Assembly: GCF_900129235.1 (NCBI RefSeq)
Contig: NZ_FQUV01000002.1
Coordinates: 496,001 to 560,000, forward strand
Origin: Litoreibacter ascidiaceicola
Lineage (GTDB): Bacteria > Pseudomonadota > Alphaproteobacteria > Rhodobacterales > Rhodobacteraceae
DNA: 64,000 nucleotides
Direction of reading: 5' to 3'
Both the position numbers and the translations under genes were made by a program. Under the pieces are notes generated by a model. The model had not been told where the DNA came from. It made no database searches and was given only the letters and a program-made list of their open reading frames with translations. Of this stretch, positions 44,312-53,012 are shown piece by piece. Each line of letters opens with the position of its first letter. Position 1 is the first letter of the stretch.

Positions 44312-45736
44312 ATGGGCGATATTCTGATCGTAGACGACGAGCGGGACATTCGGGAGCTGATCTCGGACATCCTCATTGATGAAGGGTTTACCACGCGGCT
44401 GGCTGGCACGTCCGAGGCGTGCATGGCCGAAATCAACGCCGAGCCTCCGGCGCTGATGATCCTCGACATCTGGCTCAAAGACAGCGCCATGGACGGGATC
44501 GACATTCTCAAGCACGTCAAACGCGACAATCCAGATGTGCCGGTGGTGATCATCTCCGGCCATGGCAATATCGAGATCGCCGTCGCCGCCATCAAGCAAG
44601 GCGCTTACGACTTTATCGAAAAGCCGTTCAACATTGACCAGCTGATGGTCGTGATCACCCGCGCCATGGAAACCTCGCGGCTGCGTCGCGAGAACAACCA
44701 GTTGAAACGCGGCGAAGTCGCATCGGCTGAAATCATCGGCGAAAGCTCCGCCTTCAAGACACTTCAGGCACAGCTCGACAAGGTCACAGGCTCCAATGGC
44801 CGCGTGATGCTGACCGGCGGGGCAGGGGCTGGCAAGGATGTGGCCGCCCACTATATCCACGCCAATTCCAACCGTGCGCAGGCACCGTTCGTCACCGTCA
44901 ACTGCGCAACGGTCGAGCCCGAGCGCATGGAAGAGGTGCTATTCGGCCGCGAAAGCAAGGAACGCGGCATCGAGCCGGGCCTGTTGGAACAAGCCCATGG
45001 CGGCATCATCTTCTTTGACGAGGTGGCGGACATGCCCCTTGGCACCCAGTCCAAAATCCTGCGGGTTCTGGTGGAGCAGCAGTTCCAGCGCGTCGGCGGC
45101 AACGACATGGTGCGCGTCGATCTGAGGGTGATTTCCTCGACCAACCGCGACCTTGAGACGGCGATCAAGGAAGGCACCTTCCGTGAGGAGCTGTATCACC
45201 GCCTGAACGTGGTTCCGATCGCCGTTCCAAACCTTGAGGAGCGTCGCGAGGACATCCCGACGCTGGCCTCCTATTTCATCGAGACCTTCAACAAATCGCA
45301 AGGATTGCCCCTGCGCAAACTGGCCGACGACGCGGTTACCCTGCTGCAAACCATGCAATGGCCCGGCAACATCCGCCAACTCAAGAACGTGATCGAGCGG
45401 GTGCTGATCCTTGGCCCTGACAAGGGCGAAATCGAAGCCAAGGAACTGCCGCAATCCGAAGGCGCGCCCGCAAGCGAAAGTGGCGTGACCATTGGCGGCA
45501 ATCTGGCGACCTTGCCCCTGCGCGAGGCCCGCGAATTGTTCGAGCGCGAGTATCTGATGACCCAGATCAACCGCTTTGGCGGCAATATCTCCCGCACCGC
45601 CGCCTTTGTGGGCATGGAGCGCAGCGCCTTGCACCGCAAGCTCAAATCCCTGGGCGTCGTGACCTCCAATAAAGCGGGGGCGCGGGTGGCTCAGGTACAG
45701 GACGAAGACATGGCCGATACGGGTTCCGACACGTAA
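44312..45736 (+). CDS. ntrX: NtrX response regulator without GAFTGA loop
   Basis: A 474-residue NtrC-type regulator: receiver with D52 (LMILDIWLKD) and K104, AAA+ (about 140-370), and a Fis-type HTH (FGGNISRTAAFVGMERSALHRKLKS). Walker A reads GGAGAGKD. In the AAA+ domain LFGRESKERGIEPGLLEQ stands where NtrC-type proteins have LFGHEKGAFTGA, so the sigma-54 contact loop is missing. It probably controls sigma-70 promoters. AAGGAG lies upstream of the ATG. Confidence 0.94.
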   Translation: MGDILIVDDERDIRELISDILIDEGFTTRLAGTSEACMAEINAEPPALMILDIWLKDSAMDGIDILKHVKRDNPDVPVVIISGHGNIEIAVAAIKQGAYDFIEKPFNIDQLMVVITRAMETSRLRRENNQLKRGEVASAEIIGESSAFKTLQAQLDKVTGSNGRVMLTGGAGAGKDVAAHYIHANSNRAQAPFVTVNCATVEPERMEEVLFGRESKERGIEPGLLEQAHGGIIFFDEVADMPLGTQSKILRVLVEQQFQRVGGNDMVRVDLRVISSTNRDLETAIKEGTFREELYHRLNVVPIAVPNLEERREDIPTLASYFIETFNKSQGLPLRKLADDAVTLLQTMQWPGNIRQLKNVIERVLILGPDKGEIEAKELPQSEGAPASESGVTIGGNLATLPLREARELFEREYLMTQINRFGGNISRTAAFVGMERSALHRKLKSLGVVTSNKAGARVAQVQDEDMADTGSDT

Positions 45737-45812
45737 CGGCCATGCGCTATCCAATTGACCGGCGCTCGGCCATCTGCCATGCCTTGGCACTCGAATTAAC
45801 GGGGTTTATCTG

Positions 45813-47189
45813 ATGAAGGTTATCATCTGCGGGGCCGGTCAGGTCGGCTGGCAAATTGCCCGCCACCTGTCGAGCGAGAAAAACGACGTCACCGTCGTGG
45901 ACAACAACCCGGAACTGGTCGCCCGCGCCACCGAGACGCTGGACGTGCAAGGCATCACCGGTTTTGCCAGCTACCCCGACGTGCTGGACCGTGCAGGCGC
46001 GCGCGACGCCGACATGATCATCGCCGCGACCCATTCGGACGAGGTCAACATGGTCACCTGTCAGGTGGCGCATTCGGCCTTTTCCGTGCCCCGCAAGATC
46101 GCGCGTCTGCGCTCGCAAAGCTATCTGACCGCGATCTATTCCGACCTCTACCGCCGCGATCACATGCCCATCGACGTGGTGATCAGCCCCGAAAAGGAAG
46201 TGGCCGAGGCCGCGTTGCAACGCCTTGCCGACCCCGCGGCCTTTGACACCGAAAACTTCCTGTCGGGGCAGGCACAATTGCTGGGCATCCAGCTTGAAGA
46301 AGACTGCCCCGTTCTTAACACGCCGCTGCGCCAGTTGACGGAGTTGTTCTCGACCCTGCGCGCGGTGGTCGTCGGTGTACGGCGTGAAGGTACGCTGTTC
46401 TCGCCAGACCCCAATGACCAGCTGTTTGACGGCGATCAGGTCTATGTCTGCGCCCATCGTGAAGACGTGCCGCGCACCATGGAAATCTTCGGCAAGACCC
46501 AGTCCAAACAAGAGCGTGTGGTCATCATCGGCGGCGGCAATGTCGGCCTTGCGGTCGCTCAGGCACTAGAGGCGCGCACCGACCGCATCCGCGCCAAGAT
46601 GATCGAGAAGAACCGCACCATCGCCGAACGCGCCGCCAACCTGCTGGAGCGCACCATCGTGCTGCATGGCGACGGGCTAAGCGCCGACTTGCTGAACGAG
46701 GCCGGCATCAAACGCGCCGACGCCGTGCTCTGCGTGACCGATGACGACAAGACCAACCTGCTGGCCGCCGTGCGCGCCAAGGCCGAAGGCTGTCCCATGG
46801 CCATCGCGCTGGTCAACGACCCGACGCTGGTGCCGTTGATGGAGCCGCTGAACGTCGACGCCTATATCAACCCGCGTGCCACCACCGTGTCGTCAATCTT
46901 GCGCCATATCCGCCATGGCCGCGTGCGCCAGATCTACTCCATCGGCGACGCCGAGGCCGAGGTGATCGAAGCGCAAGTGCTGTCCACATCGCCAATTTCC
47001 GGCCAGCGCATCCGTGACATGAACTTCCCTGAAGGCGTGCTGATCGGCGCGATCCAGAAGGGCCAAAAGATCGTGCGCCCCGAAGGTGGCACACGGATCG
47101 AGGAGGGCGACATCATCGTGATTTTCGCACTGGCCGCCGACGTGCCGGAGGTGGAGCGGCTGTTGCAGGTCTCGGTCGACTTCTTCTGA
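45813..47189 (+). CDS. trkA: Trk potassium uptake regulatory protein TrkA
   Basis: Peripheral NAD-binding subunit of the Trk system. The 458 residues hold two repeats of an RCK domain, each with a Rossmann motif: VIICGAGQVGWQIARHL (residues 3-19) and VVIIGGGNVGLAVAQAL (about 232-248), each followed by a RCK_C part. It precedes trkH, 2 nt apart. Confidence 0.95.
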   Translation: MKVIICGAGQVGWQIARHLSSEKNDVTVVDNNPELVARATETLDVQGITGFASYPDVLDRAGARDADMIIAATHSDEVNMVTCQVAHSAFSVPRKIARLRSQSYLTAIYSDLYRRDHMPIDVVISPEKEVAEAALQRLADPAAFDTENFLSGQAQLLGIQLEEDCPVLNTPLRQLTELFSTLRAVVVGVRREGTLFSPDPNDQLFDGDQVYVCAHREDVPRTMEIFGKTQSKQERVVIIGGGNVGLAVAQALEARTDRIRAKMIEKNRTIAERAANLLERTIVLHGDGLSADLLNEAGIKRADAVLCVTDDDKTNLLAAVRAKAEGCPMAIALVNDPTLVPLMEPLNVDAYINPRATTVSSILRHIRHGRVRQIYSIGDAEAEVIEAQVLSTSPISGQRIRDMNFPEGVLIGAIQKGQKIVRPEGGTRIEEGDIIVIFALAADVPEVERLLQVSVDFF

Positions 47190-47191
47190 TC

Positions 47192-48739
47192 ATGGGCCAG
47201 ACTTCCAAAGCCTCAACAATCCCCGTGCTGCTCCGCCTGCCTTTGTTTGTGCAGCTGATGGGGGCAGGGGCCACAGCCATGTTGATCCCCGCCATCCACG
47301 CCTTTTCGCTGAACCAGCACCGCGTGGCACAGCCGTTTTTCTACGGGGCCATCCTGTTTTTGACCCTATCCGCGCTGATCGCGCTGGCCACCTTTCGCCA
47401 GCCCGTCCGCAACGTCGCCCGCAGCCAGCTTCTGACCCTTGTCGCCGCGTTTTTGGTGTTGCCCGTCATGCTGGCCATCCCGCTGCACGAGGCGCGGCCC
47501 TCGATGTCATTCTTCAACGCCTATTTCGAGATGGTCTCCAGTATCACCACCACCGGCGCGTCCATTCTGGACACCCCGCGCGTCGTGCCTGATCCGGTGC
47601 ATCTGTGGCGCGGGTTGGTCGGCTGGATGGGCGGTTTTCTGGTGATTGTGGCCGCCGTCGCCGTGCTGGCCCCGATGACCCTAGGCGGGTTTGAGGTTCT
47701 GCGCCCGACGGCCTCTGGCGGCGGGCGTCCGGGCTCCGGCGCGCAACTTGCAAAAGCGACCGAACCCAATCAGCGCATCGCGCGCTACACCGCGAAGATA
47801 TTGCCGATTTATCTGTCGCTGACCGTGATCATCTGGCTCCTGCAAGTCATCTGCGGCACCGGCAGTTTCCACGGGTTGATGATCGCGCTGGCGACCATGT
47901 CGACCAGTGGCATCCTGCCGTTGAAAACCATGATTGACGTCGGAATGTCGGTGCCGGGCGAGGTGGTGATCTTTGCCTTCATGCTGGTTGCCGTCACCCG
48001 TCAGGCCATCGCCCTGCCGCTGGACAAGCACTACCTGCCCAGCCTCAAGGAAGACGCCGAAATGCGGGTGGCGCTGGTGTTCGTGGTCGTCGTTCCGCTG
48101 GCCCTGTGGTTTCGCCATTTCATTGGCGCGATTGAAGTCAACGAGGAGGCCGACGTGCTCGCCTCGGTGCGGGCCTTCTGGGGCGCCATGTTCACCGTGC
48201 TATCCTTCCTGACCACCACCGGCTTCGTCTCGACCGATTGGGAAGCCGCGCGGGACTGGTCCGCGCTGCCCACACCGGGGCTGATCCTTGCAGGGTTGGC
48301 GATCATGGGGGGCGGGGTGGCCACCACGGCGGGCGGGGTGAAACTGCTGCGCTTCTACGCGCTCTACAAACACGGGCTGCGCGAGATGGAGCGGCTGGTC
48401 CACCCGTCATCAGTCGGTGGCGGCGGCAGGCTGGGGCGGGGTATGCGCCGCGAGGGCGCATTTATCGCGTGGATATTCTTCATGCTGTTCGCGCTGTCGA
48501 TTGCCGCCGTAGTCGTGGCGCTGGCCTTTGCAGGCCTCAGCTTCGAGAACGCGGTGATTTTCGCCATCGCGGCGCTATCGACCACGGGGCCGCTGGTGAA
48601 CGTGGCGCTGGATAACGGCGCAAGCTACGCCGACCTGTCCGTTCAGGCCAAATCCATCCTGATCGCGGCGATGGTCTTGGGCCGGATGGAAACCCTTGCC
48701 ATCATCGCGCTGTTCAACCCCGACTTCTGGCGGCGCTAA
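47192..48739 (+). CDS. trkH: Trk/Ktr-type potassium channel subunit TrkH
   Basis: Membrane pore of the Trk system, 515 residues with about ten membrane segments. Filter-like loops are in VSSITTTGASILD (about 112-124), ALATMSTSGILPL (about 228-240), FLTTTGFVSTDWE and AALSTTGPLVNV, the four P-loop positions of the family. The ATG is 2 nt after the trkA stop. Confidence 0.93.
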   Translation: MGQTSKASTIPVLLRLPLFVQLMGAGATAMLIPAIHAFSLNQHRVAQPFFYGAILFLTLSALIALATFRQPVRNVARSQLLTLVAAFLVLPVMLAIPLHEARPSMSFFNAYFEMVSSITTTGASILDTPRVVPDPVHLWRGLVGWMGGFLVIVAAVAVLAPMTLGGFEVLRPTASGGGRPGSGAQLAKATEPNQRIARYTAKILPIYLSLTVIIWLLQVICGTGSFHGLMIALATMSTSGILPLKTMIDVGMSVPGEVVIFAFMLVAVTRQAIALPLDKHYLPSLKEDAEMRVALVFVVVVPLALWFRHFIGAIEVNEEADVLASVRAFWGAMFTVLSFLTTTGFVSTDWEAARDWSALPTPGLILAGLAIMGGGVATTAGGVKLLRFYALYKHGLREMERLVHPSSVGGGGRLGRGMRREGAFIAWIFFMLFALSIAAVVVALAFAGLSFENAVIFAIAALSTTGPLVNVALDNGASYADLSVQAKSILIAAMVLGRMETLAIIALFNPDFWRR

Positions 48740-48892
48740 GGTCAGGGATTTTTGGGCAACAACCTGCCGGAAAACCTTTATTTCGGGGCTGGACCTCTCA
48801 GAAATCCCAAGACATACTGCCAATTCATCAGGGACAGTGTGCCCACTTCACAGGCACTCGCACAGCAAGCGCAAAAACAAAGGCAATAAAAA

Positions 48893-49132
48893 ATGGCCGC
48901 TGATAAGCAAAACCTTCAAGACGCATTTTTGAATAACGTTCGGAAAACCAAAATTCCAGTTACGATCTTTTTGATCAACGGCGTCAAATTGCAGGGCGTC
49001 ATCACGTGGTTTGACAATTTCTGCGTGCTCCTGCGTCGCGATGGACAGTCGCAGCTTGTCTACAAGCACGCGATCTCCACGATCATGCCATCGCAGCCCA
49101 TCAACCTTTACGACGGTGAAGAGAATTCTTGA
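48893..49132 (+). CDS. hfq: RNA chaperone Hfq
   Basis: A 79-residue Sm-like hexamer that pairs small RNAs with mRNAs. [28 protein letters not shown] is Sm1, and the Sm2 motif is [14 protein letters not shown]. The short C-terminal tail (YDGEENS) is typical of alphaproteobacteria. GGCAA lies ahead of the ATG. Followed, with overlap, by hflX. Confidence 0.95.
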   Translation: MAADKQNLQDAFLNNVRKTKIPVTIFLINGVKLQGVITWFDNFCVLLRRDGQSQLVYKHAISTIMPSQPINLYDGEENS

Positions 49133-50402
49133 AACCGAGGAAGCTGGCCTCACCCGCGCTTGGGTGATCCACCCCGACATTAAAGACGTTAAGGCCCGCA
49201 GGCTGTCCAGCATGGCACTGTCTGAGGCCGTGTCCTTGGCCGACGCCTTGCCCGGACTGGAAGTCGCGGGCTCTGAAATTGTGCCTTTGCCGAAGGTCAA
49301 AGCTGGCACGCTGTTCGGCACCGGCAAAATCGTCGAGTTGAAGAACCGCCTGAAAGAGGCCGAGGTCGAGCTTGTTCTGATCGACGGCCCTGTCTCGCCC
49401 GTGCAACAACGCAATCTGGAAAAGGAATGGGGGGTCAAGATCCTCGACCGCACCGGCCTGATCTTGGAAATCTTCTCCGACCGCGCAGCTACCCGCGAAG
49501 GCGTGTTGCAGGTCGAACTGGCCGCCCTCAGCTACCAGCGCACCCGCCTTGTCCGCGCCTGGACCCACCTTGAACGCCAGCGCGGCGGGCTCGGTTTCGT
49601 CGGTGGCCCCGGCGAGACACAGATCGAGGCCGACAGACGCGCCATCGACGACGCCATCGTGCGCATCCGCCGCCAGCTAGAGAAAACCGTCAAAACCCGC
49701 GAGTTGCACCGCGCCGCCCGCGCCAAGGTGCCCTATCCGGTGGTGGCCCTCGTGGGCTACACCAACGCGGGCAAATCCACGCTGTTCAACCGCCTGACAG
49801 GGGCGGAGGTGCTGGTCAAAGACATGCTGTTCGCCACGCTGGACCCGACCATGCGCTCGGTCGAGCTGCCGGACGGGCTGGAAATTATCATGTCCGACAC
49901 GGTGGGTTTCATCTCGGACCTGCCGACGCAGCTTGTCGCCGCCTTCCGCGCCACGCTGGAAGAAGTGTTATCAGCCGATCTGATCCTCCATGTCCGCGAT
50001 ATTTCGCATCCTGAAAGCGAAGGCCAAGCCCGCGACGTGCGCGCCATCATGACCGATCTGGGCGTCGACAAGGACGTGCCGGTGCTGGAGGTCTGGAACA
50101 AGTCCGACAAGCTGGCGACCGACGCGCTGGAAGCTGCGACCAACAAGGCGGACCGTGACGAGCATATCTTCCTGACCTCCTCGATCACGGGGGCAGGGGT
50201 CGACGGGCTGCTGGACGCGGTCACGGCCTTGCTGCGCGCAGGCTCAACCACCGAAGTGATCGAGCTGGGCTTCGCCGACGGCAAGGCGCGCGCATGGTTG
50301 TTCGGGCAGGAAGTCGTGGACAACGAGGAGCAGACAGAGACCGGATTCAACCTGACGGTGACATGGAATGCGGCCCAAAAAGGCCAGTTCGAAAAACTGT
50401 AG
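49116..50402 (+). CDS. hflX: Ribosome-associated GTPase HflX
   Basis: A GTPase that splits stalled 70S ribosomes. 428 residues from a GTG at 49116, which overlaps the end of hfq by 17 nt. The N-terminal HflX domain has [20 protein letters not shown] and [12 protein letters not shown]; the G domain has [18 protein letters not shown], the G3 region [10 protein letters not shown] and NKSDKL. Typical hfq-hflX pair. Confidence 0.94.
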   Translation: MKRILETEEAGLTRAWVIHPDIKDVKARRLSSMALSEAVSLADALPGLEVAGSEIVPLPKVKAGTLFGTGKIVELKNRLKEAEVELVLIDGPVSPVQQRNLEKEWGVKILDRTGLILEIFSDRAATREGVLQVELAALSYQRTRLVRAWTHLERQRGGLGFVGGPGETQIEADRRAIDDAIVRIRRQLEKTVKTRELHRAARAKVPYPVVALVGYTNAGKSTLFNRLTGAEVLVKDMLFATLDPTMRSVELPDGLEIIMSDTVGFISDLPTQLVAAFRATLEEVLSADLILHVRDISHPESEGQARDVRAIMTDLGVDKDVPVLEVWNKSDKLATDALEAATNKADRDEHIFLTSSITGAGVDGLLDAVTALLRAGSTTEVIELGFADGKARAWLFGQEVVDNEEQTETGFNLTVTWNAAQKGQFEKL

Positions 50403-50469
50403 CCCAAGCGTGGCCCTGTCCGTTTCCCGCTCTATATGCGTCAGGTAACGCAAAGGAGCATTTTCTCAT

Positions 50470-50877
50470 ATGGCCAGCACCTACCTGATCCTCTACGCAG
50501 CAACCTTCGGGCTGTTCTTGATCCTTGATTACATCGGATTGAGCTACCTCATTAAACCCGTCTTCGAGCGCTATATTCCTGACCTGCTTCTGGATCAGCC
50601 CCGCTACGGCCCCGCGCTGCTGTTCTATGCGTTCTACATCGTGGCCTTGCTGTGGTTCGTCTCCATCCCCGCGCTGTCAGAGGACAAATCCTTGCTTTGG
50701 GTCTTCGGCACCGCCGCCCTTCTGGGGGCGTTCGGCTATGGCACCTACGAATTCACCTCGTTGGCGGTGATGAAGGGCTGGACATGGACCATGGTCGCCA
50801 CCGATCTGACTTGGGGCACGCTGCTGACCGCGACCTCTGCCACCCTTGGCGTCATGATCACGCGGGCGGTCGGCTAG
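50470..50877 (+). CDS. DUF2177 membrane protein
   Basis: A 135-residue protein with four hydrophobic segments. Features shared with DUF2177 are FLILDYIGLSYLIKPVFE at about 16-33, GTYEFTSLAVMKGWTWTMV and WGTLLTATSATLG. Function unknown. It stands alone, 67 nt after hflX, with AAAGGAG upstream of the ATG. Confidence 0.82.
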   Translation: MASTYLILYAATFGLFLILDYIGLSYLIKPVFERYIPDLLLDQPRYGPALLFYAFYIVALLWFVSIPALSEDKSLLWVFGTAALLGAFGYGTYEFTSLAVMKGWTWTMVATDLTWGTLLTATSATLGVMITRAVG

Positions 50878-50955
50878 GGGGCATTCTCGCACGGGAGTAT
50901 TTGACGCGGAAACTGGTCAGCCCTACGGTCGAAAATGATCTTGAGGGTATGATTT

Positions 50956-52020
50956 ATGAACCGACGCCAAGCACTTAAAGGAGGGGCCGCCATGACTCTC
51001 GCCGCCTCATTGCCCACATCCGTTCTGGCCGGCGACGGCTTCTACTTGCCACCAGAGGAAAGCCCGCATCAACGGACGTTTATGCAATGGCCCGTCAGCC
51101 GGAAGGTCCATCCCGATCCGGTCTTTCTGGACATGACGCAAGACGCAATCGCACGGATCGCCAACGCCATTTCCGAATTCGAGCCTGTGACCATGCTGGC
51201 AGCGAAATCTGACCATGCCCGCGCGCGCAAGATGCTGTCCGCCAAGGTCGAACTTTGGGACATCCCGACCGAGGATTTGTGGTGCCGCGACGCAGGCCCG
51301 ATCTTCGTCACCAATGGCAAGCAATTGGCCATCCGCCATATCCAGTTCAACGGCTGGGGTGAAAAGCAGGTCAACACCCGCGACGCCCGTATTGCCGAAG
51401 CCGTGGCCGCTCGCCTCGACCTGCCGCTGTTGCCCACGCCCTTGAAGGGCGAGGCTGGTGGCGTGGAGCAGGACGGGCACGGGCTGCTGGCCGCCCATGA
51501 AAGCTCGTGGGTGAATGACAACCGCAACCCCGCTATGAGCCGCGACCAGATCGAAGCCGCGTTGCTGGACGCCTACGGAGCCGACCGGATGATCTGGTCC
51601 GAAGGCGTCTGGGGCGAGGATATCACCGACTACCATATCGACAGTCTGGCACGGTTCACCGGACCGGGCAGGGTCCTGATCAACCTGCCCGCAGAACCGG
51701 ACAAGTCCGACCCGTTCCACATGGCCGCCCTCGACACCCATGACGCGCTGGAAGCCGCAGGGCTGGATGTGGACGTGATCTACGAGCCGGACCGCCGTCG
51801 GGTCAAATCCGCCGACTTCGTTGCGTCCTATGCCAATTACTACGTTTGCAACGGCGGTGTGGTCGCCGCACAGTTCGGCGACAAGCAAGCTGATGCGGAG
51901 GCGGTCGCGGCTCTGAAGCGGCACTATCCGGGGCGGGAAATCATCACGCTGAATGTTGATCCGTTGGGCGAATTGGGCGGCGGCATCCACTGCGCGACCC
52001 AGCAGATGCCCGCGATATGA
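50956..52020 (+). CDS. Tat-exported agmatine deiminase / peptidyl-arginine deiminase family enzyme
   Basis: A 354-residue guanidine-group deiminase. The N-terminus is a twin-arginine signal (NRRQALKGG, then a hydrophobic core ending LPTSVLA), so the enzyme is exported folded. Catalytic features are DLWCRDAGPIFV (about 109-120), GGVEQDGHGLL and the C-terminal GGGIHCATQQMP with the nucleophilic cysteine. Agmatine deiminases are normally cytoplasmic, so the signal is unusual. A small gene overlaps its stop (ATGA). Confidence 0.88.
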   Translation: MNRRQALKGGAAMTLAASLPTSVLAGDGFYLPPEESPHQRTFMQWPVSRKVHPDPVFLDMTQDAIARIANAISEFEPVTMLAAKSDHARARKMLSAKVELWDIPTEDLWCRDAGPIFVTNGKQLAIRHIQFNGWGEKQVNTRDARIAEAVAARLDLPLLPTPLKGEAGGVEQDGHGLLAAHESSWVNDNRNPAMSRDQIEAALLDAYGADRMIWSEGVWGEDITDYHIDSLARFTGPGRVLINLPAEPDKSDPFHMAALDTHDALEAAGLDVDVIYEPDRRRVKSADFVASYANYYVCNGGVVAAQFGDKQADAEAVAALKRHYPGREIITLNVDPLGELGGGIHCATQQMPAI

Positions 52021-52463
52021 GCTGGTTCAAACGGAACGCCGAAGGGATCGAGGCGGGGGCGGCAATCGTCACCGCCTGCGTTGCAGTGATCGCGCTGATC
52101 GGCGTGAAAGTGCAACTGGACGAGGCCGACCGCATCGCCGCCGCGACCTCTGCCCGCGAGGCATATCGCAGCCACCTCACGTTGTCAGTCAGCCATCCGG
52201 ATTTTGCAGCGCCCGTCGATGCCTGTGCCTTGATGGAGGGCAACACGGCAGGGGCCTATCGCGCCTTCGTGGATCACTTGCTTTACTCAGCCGAGCAGAT
52301 GCTGGAGGTCAGCGAAGGCTGGGAGGCCACCTTCACCGACGCGCTTATGCCGCATCAGGCCGCGATCTGCGCCGTGGGCCAGCATCTGGGCGAGACGGAT
52401 GCCATGTCGACCTTGCTCAACCAGTTCCGCGCGGCGAACTGTCCTGCAACGCCGTCCTGCTAG
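52017..52463 (+). CDS. Hypothetical membrane-anchored protein
   Basis: A 148-residue protein with one N-terminal hydrophobic segment (AAIVTACVAVIALIGVKV, about 14-31) followed by a helical, mostly soluble region with three cysteines. Not recognised. It starts at ATGA overlapping the deiminase stop, so the two are co-translated. Confidence 0.6.
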   Translation: MSWFKRNAEGIEAGAAIVTACVAVIALIGVKVQLDEADRIAAATSAREAYRSHLTLSVSHPDFAAPVDACALMEGNTAGAYRAFVDHLLYSAEQMLEVSEGWEATFTDALMPHQAAICAVGQHLGETDAMSTLLNQFRAANCPATPSC

Positions 52464-52475
52464 CGGGCAGCGTAT

Positions 52476-53012
52476 CTAGTCCCGTAGTTCCACAATGCCG
52501 CAATTGTCGGGATGCGTGCCTGTCAGCGCTTCAATCACATGACCGTGGCAGACCACGGCCAGCGGGCGGGCATCGCGGGCGCGCAGAGCGCTTGCAAGCA
52601 GCACCATCCGCGCCTCGAACACATCCGCGGGCTCAACCGGCACCCCGACGGCATTCAGCTCCCCTTGATGCCACCAGATATCAGGCAGATGCGCGAAAGG
52701 AATATCCGGAAACACCGCCTGCAATTCGGCAGGTGCGCGGCCCACGTCACAACTATGCCCCAGATGCTCCCGCGTCTCGGCGACCACATGAATATCCTCG
52801 GTCGGGAAGATCAGCCGCGCGGTTTGGAGCGCGCGGGTCAGGGGCGAGCAGACCACCTCTCGGATACCCAACTCCACCACTTTGTGACGTGCTTCCTGCG
52901 CTTGGCTTGCGCCTAGCTGCGTCAGCGGGGCGTCAAAGATCATCGGGTCGGCACCGCCGAAAAAGACCGCATTAAAGGCTGACTGCCCGTGGCGGATCAG
53001 GTGAATGCTCAT
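52476..53012 (-). CDS. Histidine phosphatase family protein
   Basis: A 178-residue phosphoglycerate-mutase-like phosphatase. The catalytic RHG motif is HLIRHGQSAFN (about 4-14), and a second histidine lies in VVCHGHVIEAL (about 153-163). Substrate unknown. I start at MSIHLIRH (53012), whose ATG overlaps the stop of the upstream acylase gene. Confidence 0.88.
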   Translation of the reverse strand: MSIHLIRHGQSAFNAVFFGGADPMIFDAPLTQLGASQAQEARHKVVELGIREVVCSPLTRALQTARLIFPTEDIHVVAETREHLGHSCDVGRAPAELQAVFPDIPFAHLPDIWWHQGELNAVGVPVEPADVFEARMVLLASALRARDARPLAVVCHGHVIEALTGTHPDNCGIVELRD

